Source: Alphaproteobacteria bacterium (GTDB taxonomy: Bacteria; Pseudomonadota; Alphaproteobacteria; Micropepsales; Micropepsaceae). Taken from it: a DNA stretch of 64,000 nt. Under the pieces are notes generated by a model, which was not told the DNA's origin, searched no databases, and worked only from the letters and a program-made list of their open reading frames with translations. Within the stretch, counting starts at the first letter, position 1; each line of letters begins with the position of its first letter. Positions 1-9,420 of this stretch are shown piece after piece. Made by a program: the position numbers and the translations under genes. The stretch covers positions 186,001 to 250,000 of the forward strand of contig JAFAWQ010000043.1 of the NCBI GenBank assembly GCA_019241645.1. Reading direction: 5' to 3'.

Positions 1-1863
1 GCACCCAATGACCGCTCGGCCGCCACCGGGTGTATCAGCGCTCTGATCTACGTCGGCGAGATCGATGAAGCGCTGGAGCGGACAACGGCTTTCGTTCGCG
101 CCCGGCCGGAGGATGAAAATGGCCAGATCGCCCTCGCCCGCATCGCGGAGGCCCAAGGCAATTCCGACCAGGCTGGCCAACACTGGCAGGCGGCGCTCGA
201 GCGAAACCCGTTTCACCGGCAATCGCTCATTCGTCTTGGCGGGCTCATGGTTGCGGCCACGCGGTTCGAGGAGGCGCAAGCCTGCGCACGAAGGTTAATC
301 GAGAAATATCCTGCTGAGTCATACGGGGCGATTCTCGATGCGCAAATCGCGCAAGCTCGGCAGGGATTCGGAGCCTCAGCGCCGCTTTGGCGAGAAGCGG
401 AGCAGCGATTTCCGAACGACTTCGCAGTCTTGCGGGCGTATGGCCGCGCCGCACTGGACGGCGGCGCATTCAGCGCCGCGCTCGCCATTGCCGAAAAAAT
501 GCGGTGTCTGAATTTGTACGATGCCCTTCGTCTTGAAGGACAGGTGCTGGCCAAGCGCGAGCCTTTTCAGGATCACACCGATTTCTGGAAGCGCGCCAGC
601 GCGCTCCTGCCCGACAATGCCGATCTCACCCGCAAACTTCTGCATGGGGCTCTGTCGGCGAGGCGCCGGGAGGACGCGCAACTGGCGTTGGAACGCCTTC
701 TGCAGCACCGGCAATTGCAGGCCGGCGATGCCGATTACGTGCTGGGCCGTGCTCTCGCCGAACTTCAGCGGAACGATCGACCTTCCGCGCGTCTGATTGT
801 GCGCCGCTTCCTGAAAATCATGCGAGGACAATCAGGCTATCGGCGCGCGGCGCTCCGTCTCAACCGCCTCATTCTCGCGATCTTTCCGACAAACGCGGCA
901 AACGCCGTTGCGATTTCCAGAAATCCGGCGCGGTTTGCCCGAATGATCGAAGTCGCGCGGCTTGTGAGCGGCGTCCGCAATCCGCTCGAAAGAACCGCAC
1001 GCTTGGAGGGCAATCTCGCAAGCCAGGGAACGTGCCTGCTCGATACCGACATCGACGCGGAGAGTTGCCGCGGATTCATTCGTCTGGTTCGCGATCGTCT
1101 GGCGAAGGGGACGCCGTTCTCGCTCATCCGTTTGGGCGATGGGGAGGCCAACGCCTTCCAAAGCGGGAGTTCGATTGCTGCTCAATCCGACGCGGATGCC
1201 GCCGAACGCGAAAAGGTCTGGTGGGGCCGTGCGCTTGAACCGGCCGAAAGACTGCGCCTGGCCGCACGCGTTGAACAGGCCGCATGGGAAGCGGATGCCA
1301 TCGGTTTTCCAACGCGCGAATGGCTTCTGCGCGACATCCGGCTCGACTCCGGCGCAGGGTTCGCCGCCACCAAATCCGGACGGGGGCTGCTGGTGATCGC
1401 GGAAGCCCTTGAGCGACAGTGCCGCGCCGGCAGCCTCGCAGGAAAAGTATTCACCTCAGCGCATCTGCCGCAGGACCTTCACCGCTGGAATCTGTATGGC
1501 GAATTGTTCGATGGGGTGGACGAAATCGTACTGGTGTCGTGCCATCCTCGCTTGCACGACGAACTGCGCCACCGGTTTGGAACAATCACTGTCAAACACG
1601 TGCTCATGCCACCAGGCGATTCAATGCGCGAGACGGAACACCGCGCCCTCACCGATGACGAGCTTCCGACGCGCGATCTGGACCGCGCGTTGAATGAATT
1701 GGGCGATTGGCCAAAGGGGCGACTCGTTCTCGTCGGTGCCGGATACGCCGGCAAGGTGATCATCCACCACGCTCGCCAGCGCGGCGGCATTGCGCTCGAC
1801 CTCGGCAGCATTTTCGACCATTGGATCGGAGTGCATACCCGCAGCTACCAGGATCTATCATGA
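1..1863 (+). CDS. TPR protein with C-terminal GT-D type glycosyltransferase domain (5' partial)
   Basis: The frame is open from base 1, so the true start lies upstream of the window; 620 codons are visible. The first ~330 residues are alpha-helical repeats with TPR-like spacing (for example 'ALERTTAFVRARPED', 'AGQHWQAALERNP'). The C-terminal part has the motif IRLGDGE near base 1125-1146 and a closing block VLVGAGYAGK ... GGIALDLGSIFDHW near 1730-1820, both typical of the GT-D fold glycosyltransferases found in polysaccharide clusters. The likely role is sugar transfer during surface polysaccharide assembly, in the cytoplasm; donor and acceptor cannot be read from sequence. Its stop codon overlaps by 6 bases the stop of the convergent 2-epimerase gene. 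The family assignment is by motif only. Confidence 0.75.
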   Translation, partial: APNDRSAATGCISALIYVGEIDEALERTTAFVRARPEDENGQIALARIAEAQGNSDQAGQHWQAALERNPFHRQSLIRLGGLMVAATRFEEAQACARRLIEKYPAESYGAILDAQIAQARQGFGASAPLWREAEQRFPNDFAVLRAYGRAALDGGAFSAALAIAEKMRCLNLYDALRLEGQVLAKREPFQDHTDFWKRASALLPDNADLTRKLLHGALSARRREDAQLALERLLQHRQLQAGDADYVLGRALAELQRNDRPSARLIVRRFLKIMRGQSGYRRAALRLNRLILAIFPTNAANAVAISRNPARFARMIEVARLVSGVRNPLERTARLEGNLASQGTCLLDTDIDAESCRGFIRLVRDRLAKGTPFSLIRLGDGEANAFQSGSSIAAQSDADAAEREKVWWGRALEPAERLRLAARVEQAAWEADAIGFPTREWLLRDIRLDSGAGFAATKSGRGLLVIAEALERQCRAGSLAGKVFTSAHLPQDLHRWNLYGELFDGVDEIVLVSCHPRLHDELRHRFGTITVKHVLMPPGDSMRETEHRALTDDELPTRDLDRALNELGDWPKGRLVLVGAGYAGKVIIHHARQRGGIALDLGSIFDHWIGVHTRSYQDLS

Positions 1864-2955
1864 TCCAAATCCTGCGCCCTGCGGGACGCGTGCCTCCGCT
1901 GACAGATACCGGCGCAGACAACTGACAATTTCGTCCGCGGAATTGCCTCTGCCAAAGTCCGGGATATCGTGACGCTCGCGATATTCCGGCTCAGTCCAAA
2001 GGCGATTCCAACCAGCATCAATTGTCTCCACCCATTCCGTCTCATCGCGCAAGGTCACGCAGGGAATGCGGTGAAAATAGGCTTCCTTCTGCAAGCCACC
2101 TGAGTCGGTAAGCACGAGATTGGCGTGATGCACCAGCTTGCACATCCCAAGATAGCCGAGCGGCTCGATAATGACCGCGCCGGTGTCCGTCAGGTCCAGT
2201 CCCGCCGCCGCAGCCGCCCGCGCGGTCCGCGGATGCACTGGAAAGATCACGGCCTGGCGCTTCGCCTCATTTGCAATGTAGTCCAAAATTCGCCGAAGTG
2301 TCTCGAGCTCGTCCGTGTTGGCAGCCCGATGCACCGTCGCAATGGCGTAGCCGCCTGGCTTGACCGAAAGCCGTTCAAGAATATTCGAACGCCTTTCCGC
2401 AACGCTCGTCGCTAGCAGCGTCGCATCGTACATCAAATCGCCCACATGGTGGACATGCTCGGTAATGCGTTCGCGCGCGAGGTTTTCGATGGCCGTCGCC
2501 GTAACGCAGAGCAGCAGATCGCTCAGATGGTCCGCGGCAATGCGATTGGTTTCTTCCGGCATGCGCCGGTCGAACGATCGCATCCCAGCTTCAATGTGCA
2601 CCAGCGGAATGCGCTGGCGCGAAGCCGCAAGCGCGCCGGCCAGCGTCGAATCGGTATCGCCATATACGATGACCGCATCCGGCTTCTCGGCCTCGAGCGC
2701 ATCGTGAATGCCGGCGAGCATCTGGGAGATGGCCGAGGCACGCTCGGCGCGCGGCGTCGCGAAATGATATTTCGGCTGCGGGATGCCGAGCTCGTCAAAG
2801 AATATTCCCGACATGTTGTCATCGAAATGCTGTCCGGTATGAATCAAAACTTCATCGAAATCCGACGCGGCAGCGAGCGCCCGCGATAGCGCGAAAGCTT
2901 TGATGAATTGCGGCCGGGCACCCGCGATCGTCACAACCTTCTTCGGCGCGATCAT
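1858..2955 (-). CDS. wbpI: UDP-N-acetylglucosamine 2-epimerase family, WbpI type (UDP-GlcNAc3NAcA 2-epimerase)
   Basis: The product has 365 residues and starts VVTIAGARPQFIKAF. GARPQFIKA is the form seen in WbpI-type epimerases, whereas classical WecB has GTRPEAIK. Other family motifs are visible: YGDTDST, HIEAGMRSFDRRMPEE, FPVHPRT and LTDSGGLQKEA. The start at 2955 is chosen because it overlaps the stop of the upstream fused gene as ATGA, a sign of translational coupling; a longer reading to 3066 would add 37 residues that match nothing in the family. Known role of the family: inversion at C2 of the UDP-sugar, giving the manno form. The neighbouring WbpA, WbpB and WbpD types support UDP-ManNAc3NAcA rather than plain UDP-ManNAc as product; that choice is inference. 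Confidence 0.85.
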   Translation of the reverse strand: MIAPKKVVTIAGARPQFIKAFALSRALAAASDFDEVLIHTGQHFDDNMSGIFFDELGIPQPKYHFATPRAERASAISQMLAGIHDALEAEKPDAVIVYGDTDSTLAGALAASRQRIPLVHIEAGMRSFDRRMPEETNRIAADHLSDLLLCVTATAIENLARERITEHVHHVGDLMYDATLLATSVAERRSNILERLSVKPGGYAIATVHRAANTDELETLRRILDYIANEAKRQAVIFPVHPRTARAAAAAGLDLTDTGAVIIEPLGYLGMCKLVHHANLVLTDSGGLQKEAYFHRIPCVTLRDETEWVETIDAGWNRLWTEPEYRERHDIPDFGRGNSADEIVSCLRRYLSAEARVPQGAGFGS

Positions 2956-5204
2956 ACGCCCACATGCGTCCGCAAGACGTCGATCCCACAGGCTATGTGA
3001 TACAGCGAGCTGGCCGGCGAAGGCTCCGCGACGAAGGTTCCGTCCGGGCGCATCTTGTCGTGCCATAGCCCGGGAACGTGCGTGTGCAGATAATGGGACA
3101 AACCTTCAGCGGCAGCGAGTGCGGTCCGCTCCAGTGCCGCTTTCTGCTCGGCAGGCGCGCGGCGCGATAGCGCCAAGGCGGCCTTCATGCGTTCTGTTTG
3201 CGGCCAGAGCCTTGCCTGTCTCGAATGCGGCGACATATCAGCCAGCAATACGTCGATGGCCACGCCGCGCGTGGCATCGATTCCATAGCGCTCGCCGATT
3301 TCGAAAAGTGTGAAGCTCGCGCGGGCCGCATCCTGATCGTCCTGCGACTCGGCCCAGCGCGACAGCAGCCAGGCCCATTCAAACTGATGTCCGGGCTCGA
3401 TGATGCTCCCGGGAAAGCCCATGAGCGGCGCGCCGGCGTCATCGAAGAACTCTCGCAGCATGCCGCTGCCCCGATCGACGAAACGCTCGAGGCACAGCGA
3501 GACAATCGAGCGGGCCAGCGACACCCATTCTGGATCGTCGCCAACTTCCGCCCACGCCAACGCCGCTTCCAGCAAATGCATGTGAGGATTCGACTGAAAC
3601 GTGGAGCCTCGCAATTCGTGTTCGCGGAATCCACCTTCCGGACGCGCATATCGCTCGAACAGCGCCGCGCGCAGTTCAACAGCATCCCGCCTGCATCGTC
3701 CGGCCTCAAGGCCGGCGCGCGTCGCAGTCGCCAGCGCGAGTAGGACGAATGCCTGGTCGTAAAGAAAGGCCCGCTCGTCCAGCGGCGCTCCCGCATCGTC
3801 GCACAGGGTGCGATAGAGACCGTCGGGCCGCCGGTATCGGCTCCCCATCCACTCCAATGCATGCGCTACGGCCGAGCGCCACGGACCTTTCCAACCCGCC
3901 GTGCCGGCCTTCGCGTAGACATAAGCCTGCCGCGCCTGAACGCGCAAGCGGCGCGGAACCGCGACCGGCGCCGCGTTCTCATCGAGCAGCTCGAAGAAGC
4001 CGCCCTGCTCATGGGCCGCTCCCGCAGACCACCACAATGGCAGCGCTGACGTGTCGAGCCAGGCGCCCAGCCGTTCTGCGGCGGCTGCCAGACTGGTGTA
4101 ATCGCGCGCGCGAACCGGCGCCTTGGTGCGGCGTAAAGCTTCCGGTCTTGCCTGCGAGCGCAGGGTCTCGACGGCCGTCTTTACCGCCGGACTCGAATCC
4201 ATCGCGCACACAACAATTCCATCTGGTTCCGCGATGACCCCCACGTCCGACAGCCCGATCACAGCCAGAGGAATGTTGGCGCTGCGCACAAAGCAGCGCT
4301 GCGAATTCACCGCGACGGCGTGGCTACCGGTTACAACGTTTCCGCGCTCGTCCTTCTCGTGCACACCATAAATGGCGCTCCAGGCACCAAGGTCCGACCA
4401 CGGGAAGTCTCCCCGGACAACAGCGGCTTTTGCCGTGCGCTCCATAACGGCGTAGTCCAGCGACTTTTTTGGCGACTGCCCGAAAGCGAAGGGATCGAGA
4501 CGGATGACGTTTCCATCCCGGGTCGCCGAGGCCACCGCGCGTTCTACAGCGTCGGCAATCGCGGGCTCGAACAGCCGCATTTCGTCCAACAACACTGAAG
4601 GGCGAAAAGCGAACATTCCGCTATTCCAGAGGAAACCCTGATCGAGATATTCGATGGCCTTTTCTCGCGAGGGTTTTTCGATAAATTTTTGGACCGCCGC
4701 GAAGTTGGTTCCGTTGGCAAAGTTCCGGCCGGCATTGATGTAGCCGTAGGATGTGTCCGGACCGTTCGGCAGAATGCCGAACGTGACGATGAATCCGTCT
4801 TCGGCGCCCTGGGCAGCGCGGACAGCGGCGACCCGAAAGCGGCCCGTGTCCGGGATATAGTGATCCGCGGGCTGCATGATGGCCGCGTCATCGCGGCCGC
4901 TGGCTACCAGATAGGCTGCCGCCGCTGCCGTGGCTGGCGCGGAATCCCTGCCCTCGGGCTCGAGCACGATGATGGCCTCGATCCCTATGGCGTCCAGTTG
5001 CTGGCGCAGAATCGTCTCATGGGTTTCCCCGGCGACAATGACCGGAAGACCCGCACCAGCCGCCCCATCCAGTCGCAAAACCGCCTGCTGGAAACAGGAA
5101 TGTTCCCCCACAAGGCGGGCGAATTGCTTGGGAAAATCACGCCGCGATACGGGCCACAATCGTGAGCCTTCTCCGCCGCACAATATGATTGGAGATATCC
5201 CCAT
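2952..5204 (-). CDS. Fused mannose-1-phosphate guanylyltransferase / AGE-family sugar isomerase
   Basis: The 750-residue protein has two parts. Residues ~1-345 are a ManC-like nucleotidyltransferase with the signature LCGGEGSRLWPVSRRDFPKQ at the N terminus and FIEKPS near residue 160. Residues ~370-750 match the N-acylglucosamine 2-epimerase (AGE) superfamily alpha/alpha barrel: NPHMHLLEAALAW, EPGHQFEWAWLL and WPQTERMKA. Usual bifunctional ManC/AlgA proteins carry a cupin phosphomannose isomerase at the C terminus; none is seen, and an AGE-type isomerase stands in its place. A reasonable reading is fructose-6-P to mannose-6-P (AGE part) and mannose-1-P to GDP-mannose (ManC part), needing a phosphomannomutase from elsewhere. 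It is first in a coupled pair with the 2-epimerase (4-base overlap). The substrate of the AGE part is inferred. Confidence 0.85.
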   Translation of the reverse strand: MGISPIILCGGEGSRLWPVSRRDFPKQFARLVGEHSCFQQAVLRLDGAAGAGLPVIVAGETHETILRQQLDAIGIEAIIVLEPEGRDSAPATAAAAAYLVASGRDDAAIMQPADHYIPDTGRFRVAAVRAAQGAEDGFIVTFGILPNGPDTSYGYINAGRNFANGTNFAAVQKFIEKPSREKAIEYLDQGFLWNSGMFAFRPSVLLDEMRLFEPAIADAVERAVASATRDGNVIRLDPFAFGQSPKKSLDYAVMERTAKAAVVRGDFPWSDLGAWSAIYGVHEKDERGNVVTGSHAVAVNSQRCFVRSANIPLAVIGLSDVGVIAEPDGIVVCAMDSSPAVKTAVETLRSQARPEALRRTKAPVRARDYTSLAAAAERLGAWLDTSALPLWWSAGAAHEQGGFFELLDENAAPVAVPRRLRVQARQAYVYAKAGTAGWKGPWRSAVAHALEWMGSRYRRPDGLYRTLCDDAGAPLDERAFLYDQAFVLLALATATRAGLEAGRCRRDAVELRAALFERYARPEGGFREHELRGSTFQSNPHMHLLEAALAWAEVGDDPEWVSLARSIVSLCLERFVDRGSGMLREFFDDAGAPLMGFPGSIIEPGHQFEWAWLLSRWAESQDDQDAARASFTLFEIGERYGIDATRGVAIDVLLADMSPHSRQARLWPQTERMKAALALSRRAPAEQKAALERTALAAAEGLSHYLHTHVPGLWHDKMRPDGTFVAEPSPASSLYHIACGIDVLRTHVGV

Positions 5205-5294
5205 TCCGTCCGCCGCACCCTGTGCCGTTTCACTCCCTTAGCACCATACCCACGGACAAAAAAACCTCTGTCTGAAAGGACTTGGAGCGCCGAA

Positions 5295-6443
5295 CTATTC
5301 GGCCGCGACAGCGGCCTCCGCCCGCTTGCGGCGGCGTTCGGCCCGCCGTTGCCGCCGCTCTTTGCGATCCTCCGGCCGCGGGACGTTCAGCATCTCTTCC
5401 TCGCAAATCACTTCGACCACGCGTTCCATCTGCACGATGTGACTGTCTTTTGGCTCTGGAATCGTCGCGTCAGCCGGTAGCTGCATTTCGCCGGCCGTAA
5501 AATGCCGAAAGAAAATGCGCATCACGTGATTGACGCCATCCTCGGTGACAGAACGGCAATCGGCGCCGAAATATTTGCCGCGCGAAAAGCTCCCCGTGAT
5601 GATTTCATATGAGGGAAAGTAGACGATGTCGCTGTGCGCCGCGCTGACCATGCCGGCCGCCACGCGAAGCGACGATTTCGAATACACGGTCGAGACAAGC
5701 ACATGTTGTGGCTCGGCCGTGGCCACCAAAGGCACCGGTGAAACGGTCAGCAATACTTTCGCTTTCGGGTTCACCTCGCGCAGCGCATCGATGAACGCGC
5801 AAAGGTCGTCCGCCACTTCCGTCGCGGTGAAATTGTGGAATTCATGCCGTTCCGCATCGAACACGCCACCGGCAACACCGGGACAAAGCGGAAAAACGGC
5901 GCCGTCCGCACGCGAGCGCCAGCTCTCGGTCAGTCCAAGCGTGAAGATGAATACGTCAAGTTCTTCGAAAGCGCGCCGGACCGCTGCGAAATGCTTGCGC
6001 CGATCCGCCTCGAATTCCTGCCGAGACGCAAAGCCATGCGGCTGGATGCGCGGCCGGAAAGGATCGATCCAGTGTCCGTCGCCTTCCCAGATATTCTCCG
6101 TCGGCTCGAAAGTGCCGTAGGCGCGCTGGAACAGCTGCAACAATTGGCGCGCCGTGTAGATGTTGCCGTACCGCGCGCTGAAGACGCCGTAGTTGAACGC
6201 CTCGGCCATTTCGGGAGTGGCGATGGGATGCGCGGGCTCGGTGATCGATACATTGAATCCGCTGCCCTTGAGGTAGCGCGCGATGTGTTGAGCGAAGCAG
6301 CTTCCGGCCGTGACAACGCGATCGGCAAGGCCAATCTTGAACGGCGCGGTGTCACCCACGGGATCGACGTCCCCCGGCGGGAGATCGGCAATGGCGCGCT
6401 GCCAGAAAGCCGTGTCCGGCAACAGGGAATACGGGGAACTCAC
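5295..6443 (-). CDS. GSCFA domain protein
   Basis: The 382-residue protein carries the name-giving motif of the GSCFA family, TAGSCFAQHIARYL, near residue 45, and later blocks typical of the family (FTLGLTESWR, TVSPVPLVAT). GSCFA proteins resemble SGNH/GDSL hydrolases and often lie in polysaccharide loci, but their reaction is not established. There is no signal peptide, so it is probably cytoplasmic. The last ~30 residues are very rich in Arg, Lys, Glu and Ala (for example RKERRQRRAERRRKRAE), likely a charged helix. It lies 90 bases downstream of the fused ManC gene start on the same strand, so it may be read ahead of that gene from its own promoter. Confidence 0.8.
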   Translation of the reverse strand: MSSPYSLLPDTAFWQRAIADLPPGDVDPVGDTAPFKIGLADRVVTAGSCFAQHIARYLKGSGFNVSITEPAHPIATPEMAEAFNYGVFSARYGNIYTARQLLQLFQRAYGTFEPTENIWEGDGHWIDPFRPRIQPHGFASRQEFEADRRKHFAAVRRAFEELDVFIFTLGLTESWRSRADGAVFPLCPGVAGGVFDAERHEFHNFTATEVADDLCAFIDALREVNPKAKVLLTVSPVPLVATAEPQHVLVSTVYSKSSLRVAAGMVSAAHSDIVYFPSYEIITGSFSRGKYFGADCRSVTEDGVNHVMRIFFRHFTAGEMQLPADATIPEPKDSHIVQMERVVEVICEEEMLNVPRPEDRKERRQRRAERRRKRAEAAVAAE

Positions 6444-6518
6444 ACGCCGTCCTTTTGCGGGCTGCGGCCTTCAGCTTGCGCTATCGGCAGACCTCGATTC
6501 AACCCCAGGATGACATCG

Positions 6519-7751
6519 TCACGCCAGGAGTGAAAGTTTGCCCGCTGGGGCGCCGGGAAATACCCGCGCGATCGCTGCGGACGAGAGCTTCATGTGCTGT
6601 GCCAGCACGGATCCCGCGACCGTGCGGAAATCCGTGGTCATGGCCAAATCGCGATCTTCATGCAGGCGCCCTGCGGCCAAGGTCGGCCATTCGCCATAGA
6701 CCTTTCCGCCACGTACCGGTCCTCCCATGACCCACATGGCATTGCCATGGCCATGGTCAGTACCGGCATTGCCATTTTCGCGAGCGGTCCTGCCGAACTC
6801 GGAGACGACGAGGATCACGGTTCTGGCATAGCCATCCGGGCCCAGCCCTCTCTGGAATTGGACCAGCCCCTCTCCCAACTGGCGCAAATGATTTGCCAGC
6901 GCGCCATGTGCGCCTCCCTGGCGCACATGGGTGTCCCAACCGCTGAGCGCGAAGAAGCCGACCTGAATAGTCGGATCCCTTCGCGCAAGCTTGCAGAAAT
7001 GCTCGACGTCTTGTGCGAAGCCGACGGGCGAAGGCGCGCCACCCGCCGCTTCGGTCATGTCCTGCTCGAGATCCGACATCAGGCGGGCATGCGCATTTTG
7101 ACCTTGCCGGTAGGCGACACTCAGCGCGTCATCTCCCGAATACATTTCATCGAAGGCGGCATGAAAGGCCGGCGCTGCGGTCATCTCGGCGGTCCGCCCT
7201 CCTCCGCCGCCGGCGCTCGGCAGACTCGCTACGGGCATCGGCCCGTGCAGAATGCGCGGCATGGTGGGCCCAAAATTGACCGCTTCCGTCGGCGGATGCT
7301 GTCCTGGCAACGCGGCGAGAACGCGATTGAGCCAGCCATCTGTTGTGATTTTCAAGCCTGGCGTGCCGCTTTCCATGTAGGCTTGCGCTTCGAAATGCGA
7401 GCGCGATGGATCCGGGGAGCCGCAGGCATGGACGAATGCAAGGCTCCGCTCCTTCCAGAGGGGAAGCAGTGCCGCCAGTTGCGGGTGCAGGCCGAAATGG
7501 CCATCGAGTTCGATGGCGCCGTCCGCATGTCCCGGCGGCGCGATCGCGATGCTCGGCCGGATTGCGTAATATTCCTTGTCTGCATGCGGAACAACGACGT
7601 TCAAGCCGTCCACGGCGCCCCTCAGAAAGACAACCACGAGCCTTTCGGGTCCGCTTGCCGGATTCTGGGCCGCCCAGGCATTGGAGCCCACGCGAACGAG
7701 CGCCAGTCCGCTCAATGCCGCTGTATTTCGCAGGAAATCGCGACGATGCAT
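6519..7751 (-). CDS. DUF1501 family protein with Tat signal
   Basis: The 410-residue protein starts MHRRDFLRNTAALSGLALV, a twin-arginine export signal, so the folded protein probably goes to the periplasm. The block VVVFLRGAVDGLNVVVPHAD and the later VSEFGRTARENGN...DHGHGNAMWV are typical of DUF1501, a family related in fold to sulfatases and alkaline phosphatases; no activity is established. The start is supported by a good ribosome site (GGGAGG) about 7 bases upstream. It follows the DUF1800 gene by 14 bases on the same strand, the usual pairing of these two families. Why such a pair sits inside a polysaccharide locus is unknown. Confidence 0.9.
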   Translation of the reverse strand: MHRRDFLRNTAALSGLALVRVGSNAWAAQNPASGPERLVVVFLRGAVDGLNVVVPHADKEYYAIRPSIAIAPPGHADGAIELDGHFGLHPQLAALLPLWKERSLAFVHACGSPDPSRSHFEAQAYMESGTPGLKITTDGWLNRVLAALPGQHPPTEAVNFGPTMPRILHGPMPVASLPSAGGGGGRTAEMTAAPAFHAAFDEMYSGDDALSVAYRQGQNAHARLMSDLEQDMTEAAGGAPSPVGFAQDVEHFCKLARRDPTIQVGFFALSGWDTHVRQGGAHGALANHLRQLGEGLVQFQRGLGPDGYARTVILVVSEFGRTARENGNAGTDHGHGNAMWVMGGPVRGGKVYGEWPTLAAGRLHEDRDLAMTTDFRTVAGSVLAQHMKLSSAAIARVFPGAPAGKLSLLA

Positions 7752-7765
7752 GTGAACCTCCCGCG

Positions 7766-9271
7766 CTAGCAGCGCATGAACTCCGGGCTGCCCAGGATCA
7801 ATCCGGCGCGATCCGCCTTTGCCGCCTGGGCGACAGCCTTATGTGTTTTCGCGTTGAGCTCTCCGCCAAGCGCAGCCAGCAGCTGCTCGGAATTAAGCGG
7901 TGCATGACCTTGTTCGGGCTGCAGATGGACCTGCTTGTTCATGCTGCCGTAGCCAGCATAGGCGAGCTGTGGCTGCATGTAGGCGCCGCTTCCGAATTTC
8001 ACGGCAAAAGAGATGCGCCGCATCACGGCATCCGGATCCAACCATGCAGTTTCCGTGCAGGCATAGCCGTCGGGCGTGACGCAGCCATAAATCGGCTGGC
8101 CCAGAGCCTTCAGTTCCTCAGCGAGCGGCGCCGCCTTTTTGGTGTCGAAGCCAGAGACCCGCGCAACCGAAACGACATACTGGTACGGCGTCTTGAATTT
8201 GCGACCAATATTCGAGGGGTCTCGAAACGCGGCGCTGGTCAGCATGGCGCGGACCACCGCGCGAATGTCGCCGTCGGTCTTTCGGAATACTGTCGCCATC
8301 TCGTCTACCAACCGCGCAGACGGCTGATCGGCGACGAAGTATTGCGCCAGTTTGAAGCTAACGTGCCGGGCGGTGGCCGGATGTCTCGCAAGCATAAGAA
8401 GCGCCGCTTCGCCATCGCTTTCCCCGCTGTTGGCGAATTTGCGTCCGAGCAGCATTTGCGGAGAGGCATCGTGCAAGCGCCCGACAAACGCAAACCCGCC
8501 TCGCCCATTACGGGTGTCGTAATCGTCCGACGCCAGCTCGTCAGCCTGGTGACCAAACTCGCGGCCAACGGTCCAGCCGGTGAGGATATGCGCCAACGCT
8601 GTCACGTCGCTTTGCGTGTAGCCGCCATCGACGCCAAGCGTGTGGAGCTCCATCACTTCGCGCGCATAGTTCTCGTTTATGCCGGTCGATGCCTTCTTGC
8701 CATGGCCGTGCGAACCGGGAGCCACATTCCGCCAATTGTCCAAATAGACCAGCATCGCCGGGTGTTTTGCTGTGGCCAAAAGCAAGTCTCGAAACCTGCC
8801 CAACGCATGCGGCCGGATGGCTTCGTCCTCATAGGCTCCGATCCAGACGCGAGCCATTTTCTTATGCTCGTAGACATTGAAATGATTGAACCAGAAATCG
8901 ACCAGCGCCTCCTGCATCCGGTGCGGGCTGGCGATTGCGCGCGCAAGGCGCGCCATGCGCGCCTGGGGGCCGACTTCGTTCGTAATGATTTTCAACAGGG
9001 CCTTCTGCTGCTTTGGAATCTTCGTGTCCGGCGCCATGCGGGCGAGAGCTCCGAACCAATATTCCCGGAACAGAAAGTACGTGTCCTTGCCAAAGCTGGG
9101 TATGCTGCGCAGCTGCGCCTGCAGCGCCGCGGGCAGTTCATTCACTTTGGGATTCAGTTGCTCTTCGAGATAACTGTCAAACCCAATCTGACGGATATGA
9201 TCCAGTTCACCGGGAGCCGGTCCGAAGCTCAACCTGTTCGCGAGATGGAGTGCCGTTGTCGTATCGAGCAT
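7766..9271 (-). CDS. DUF1800 family protein
   Basis: The 501-residue protein opens TTALHLANRLSFGPAPGELD, the typical N terminus of DUF1800 proteins, and contains DFWFNHFNVY, NYAREVMELHTLGV and LTGWTVGR, blocks shared across the family. The function is unknown; DUF1800 and DUF1501 genes are commonly neighbours and probably act together. The ATG at 9271 is preferred because AAGGGCAAG lies just upstream and the family motif follows at once; an in-frame ATG at 9352 would add 27 residues with no family match. No clear signal peptide is seen with the shorter start, while the longer one also lacks a convincing one, so its location is unclear. Confidence 0.88.
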   Translation of the reverse strand: MLDTTTALHLANRLSFGPAPGELDHIRQIGFDSYLEEQLNPKVNELPAALQAQLRSIPSFGKDTYFLFREYWFGALARMAPDTKIPKQQKALLKIITNEVGPQARMARLARAIASPHRMQEALVDFWFNHFNVYEHKKMARVWIGAYEDEAIRPHALGRFRDLLLATAKHPAMLVYLDNWRNVAPGSHGHGKKASTGINENYAREVMELHTLGVDGGYTQSDVTALAHILTGWTVGREFGHQADELASDDYDTRNGRGGFAFVGRLHDASPQMLLGRKFANSGESDGEAALLMLARHPATARHVSFKLAQYFVADQPSARLVDEMATVFRKTDGDIRAVVRAMLTSAAFRDPSNIGRKFKTPYQYVVSVARVSGFDTKKAAPLAEELKALGQPIYGCVTPDGYACTETAWLDPDAVMRRISFAVKFGSGAYMQPQLAYAGYGSMNKQVHLQPEQGHAPLNSEQLLAALGGELNAKTHKAVAQAAKADRAGLILGSPEFMRC

Positions 9272-9420
9272 CGAACTTGCCCTTATCGCCCGAAGCCCAG
9301 TCAGGCGCACGCACCCCCACAGCCACGATACAGCATTTTCCCTGCCTCGCAACGCATATTACGCATAAAGTATCGTAACATGAACGACACACCGATCGAC
9401 CCTTCGCGCGGCAGATTCAG

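Noticed and set aside
6594-7769. 391-codon plus-strand frame
   Set aside because: It is antisense to the DUF1501 gene with no recognisable motif.
9359-9378. TTACG-N10-CGTAA inverted repeat upstream of the DUF1800 gene
   Set aside because: Arms of only 5 bases are too short to tell from chance.
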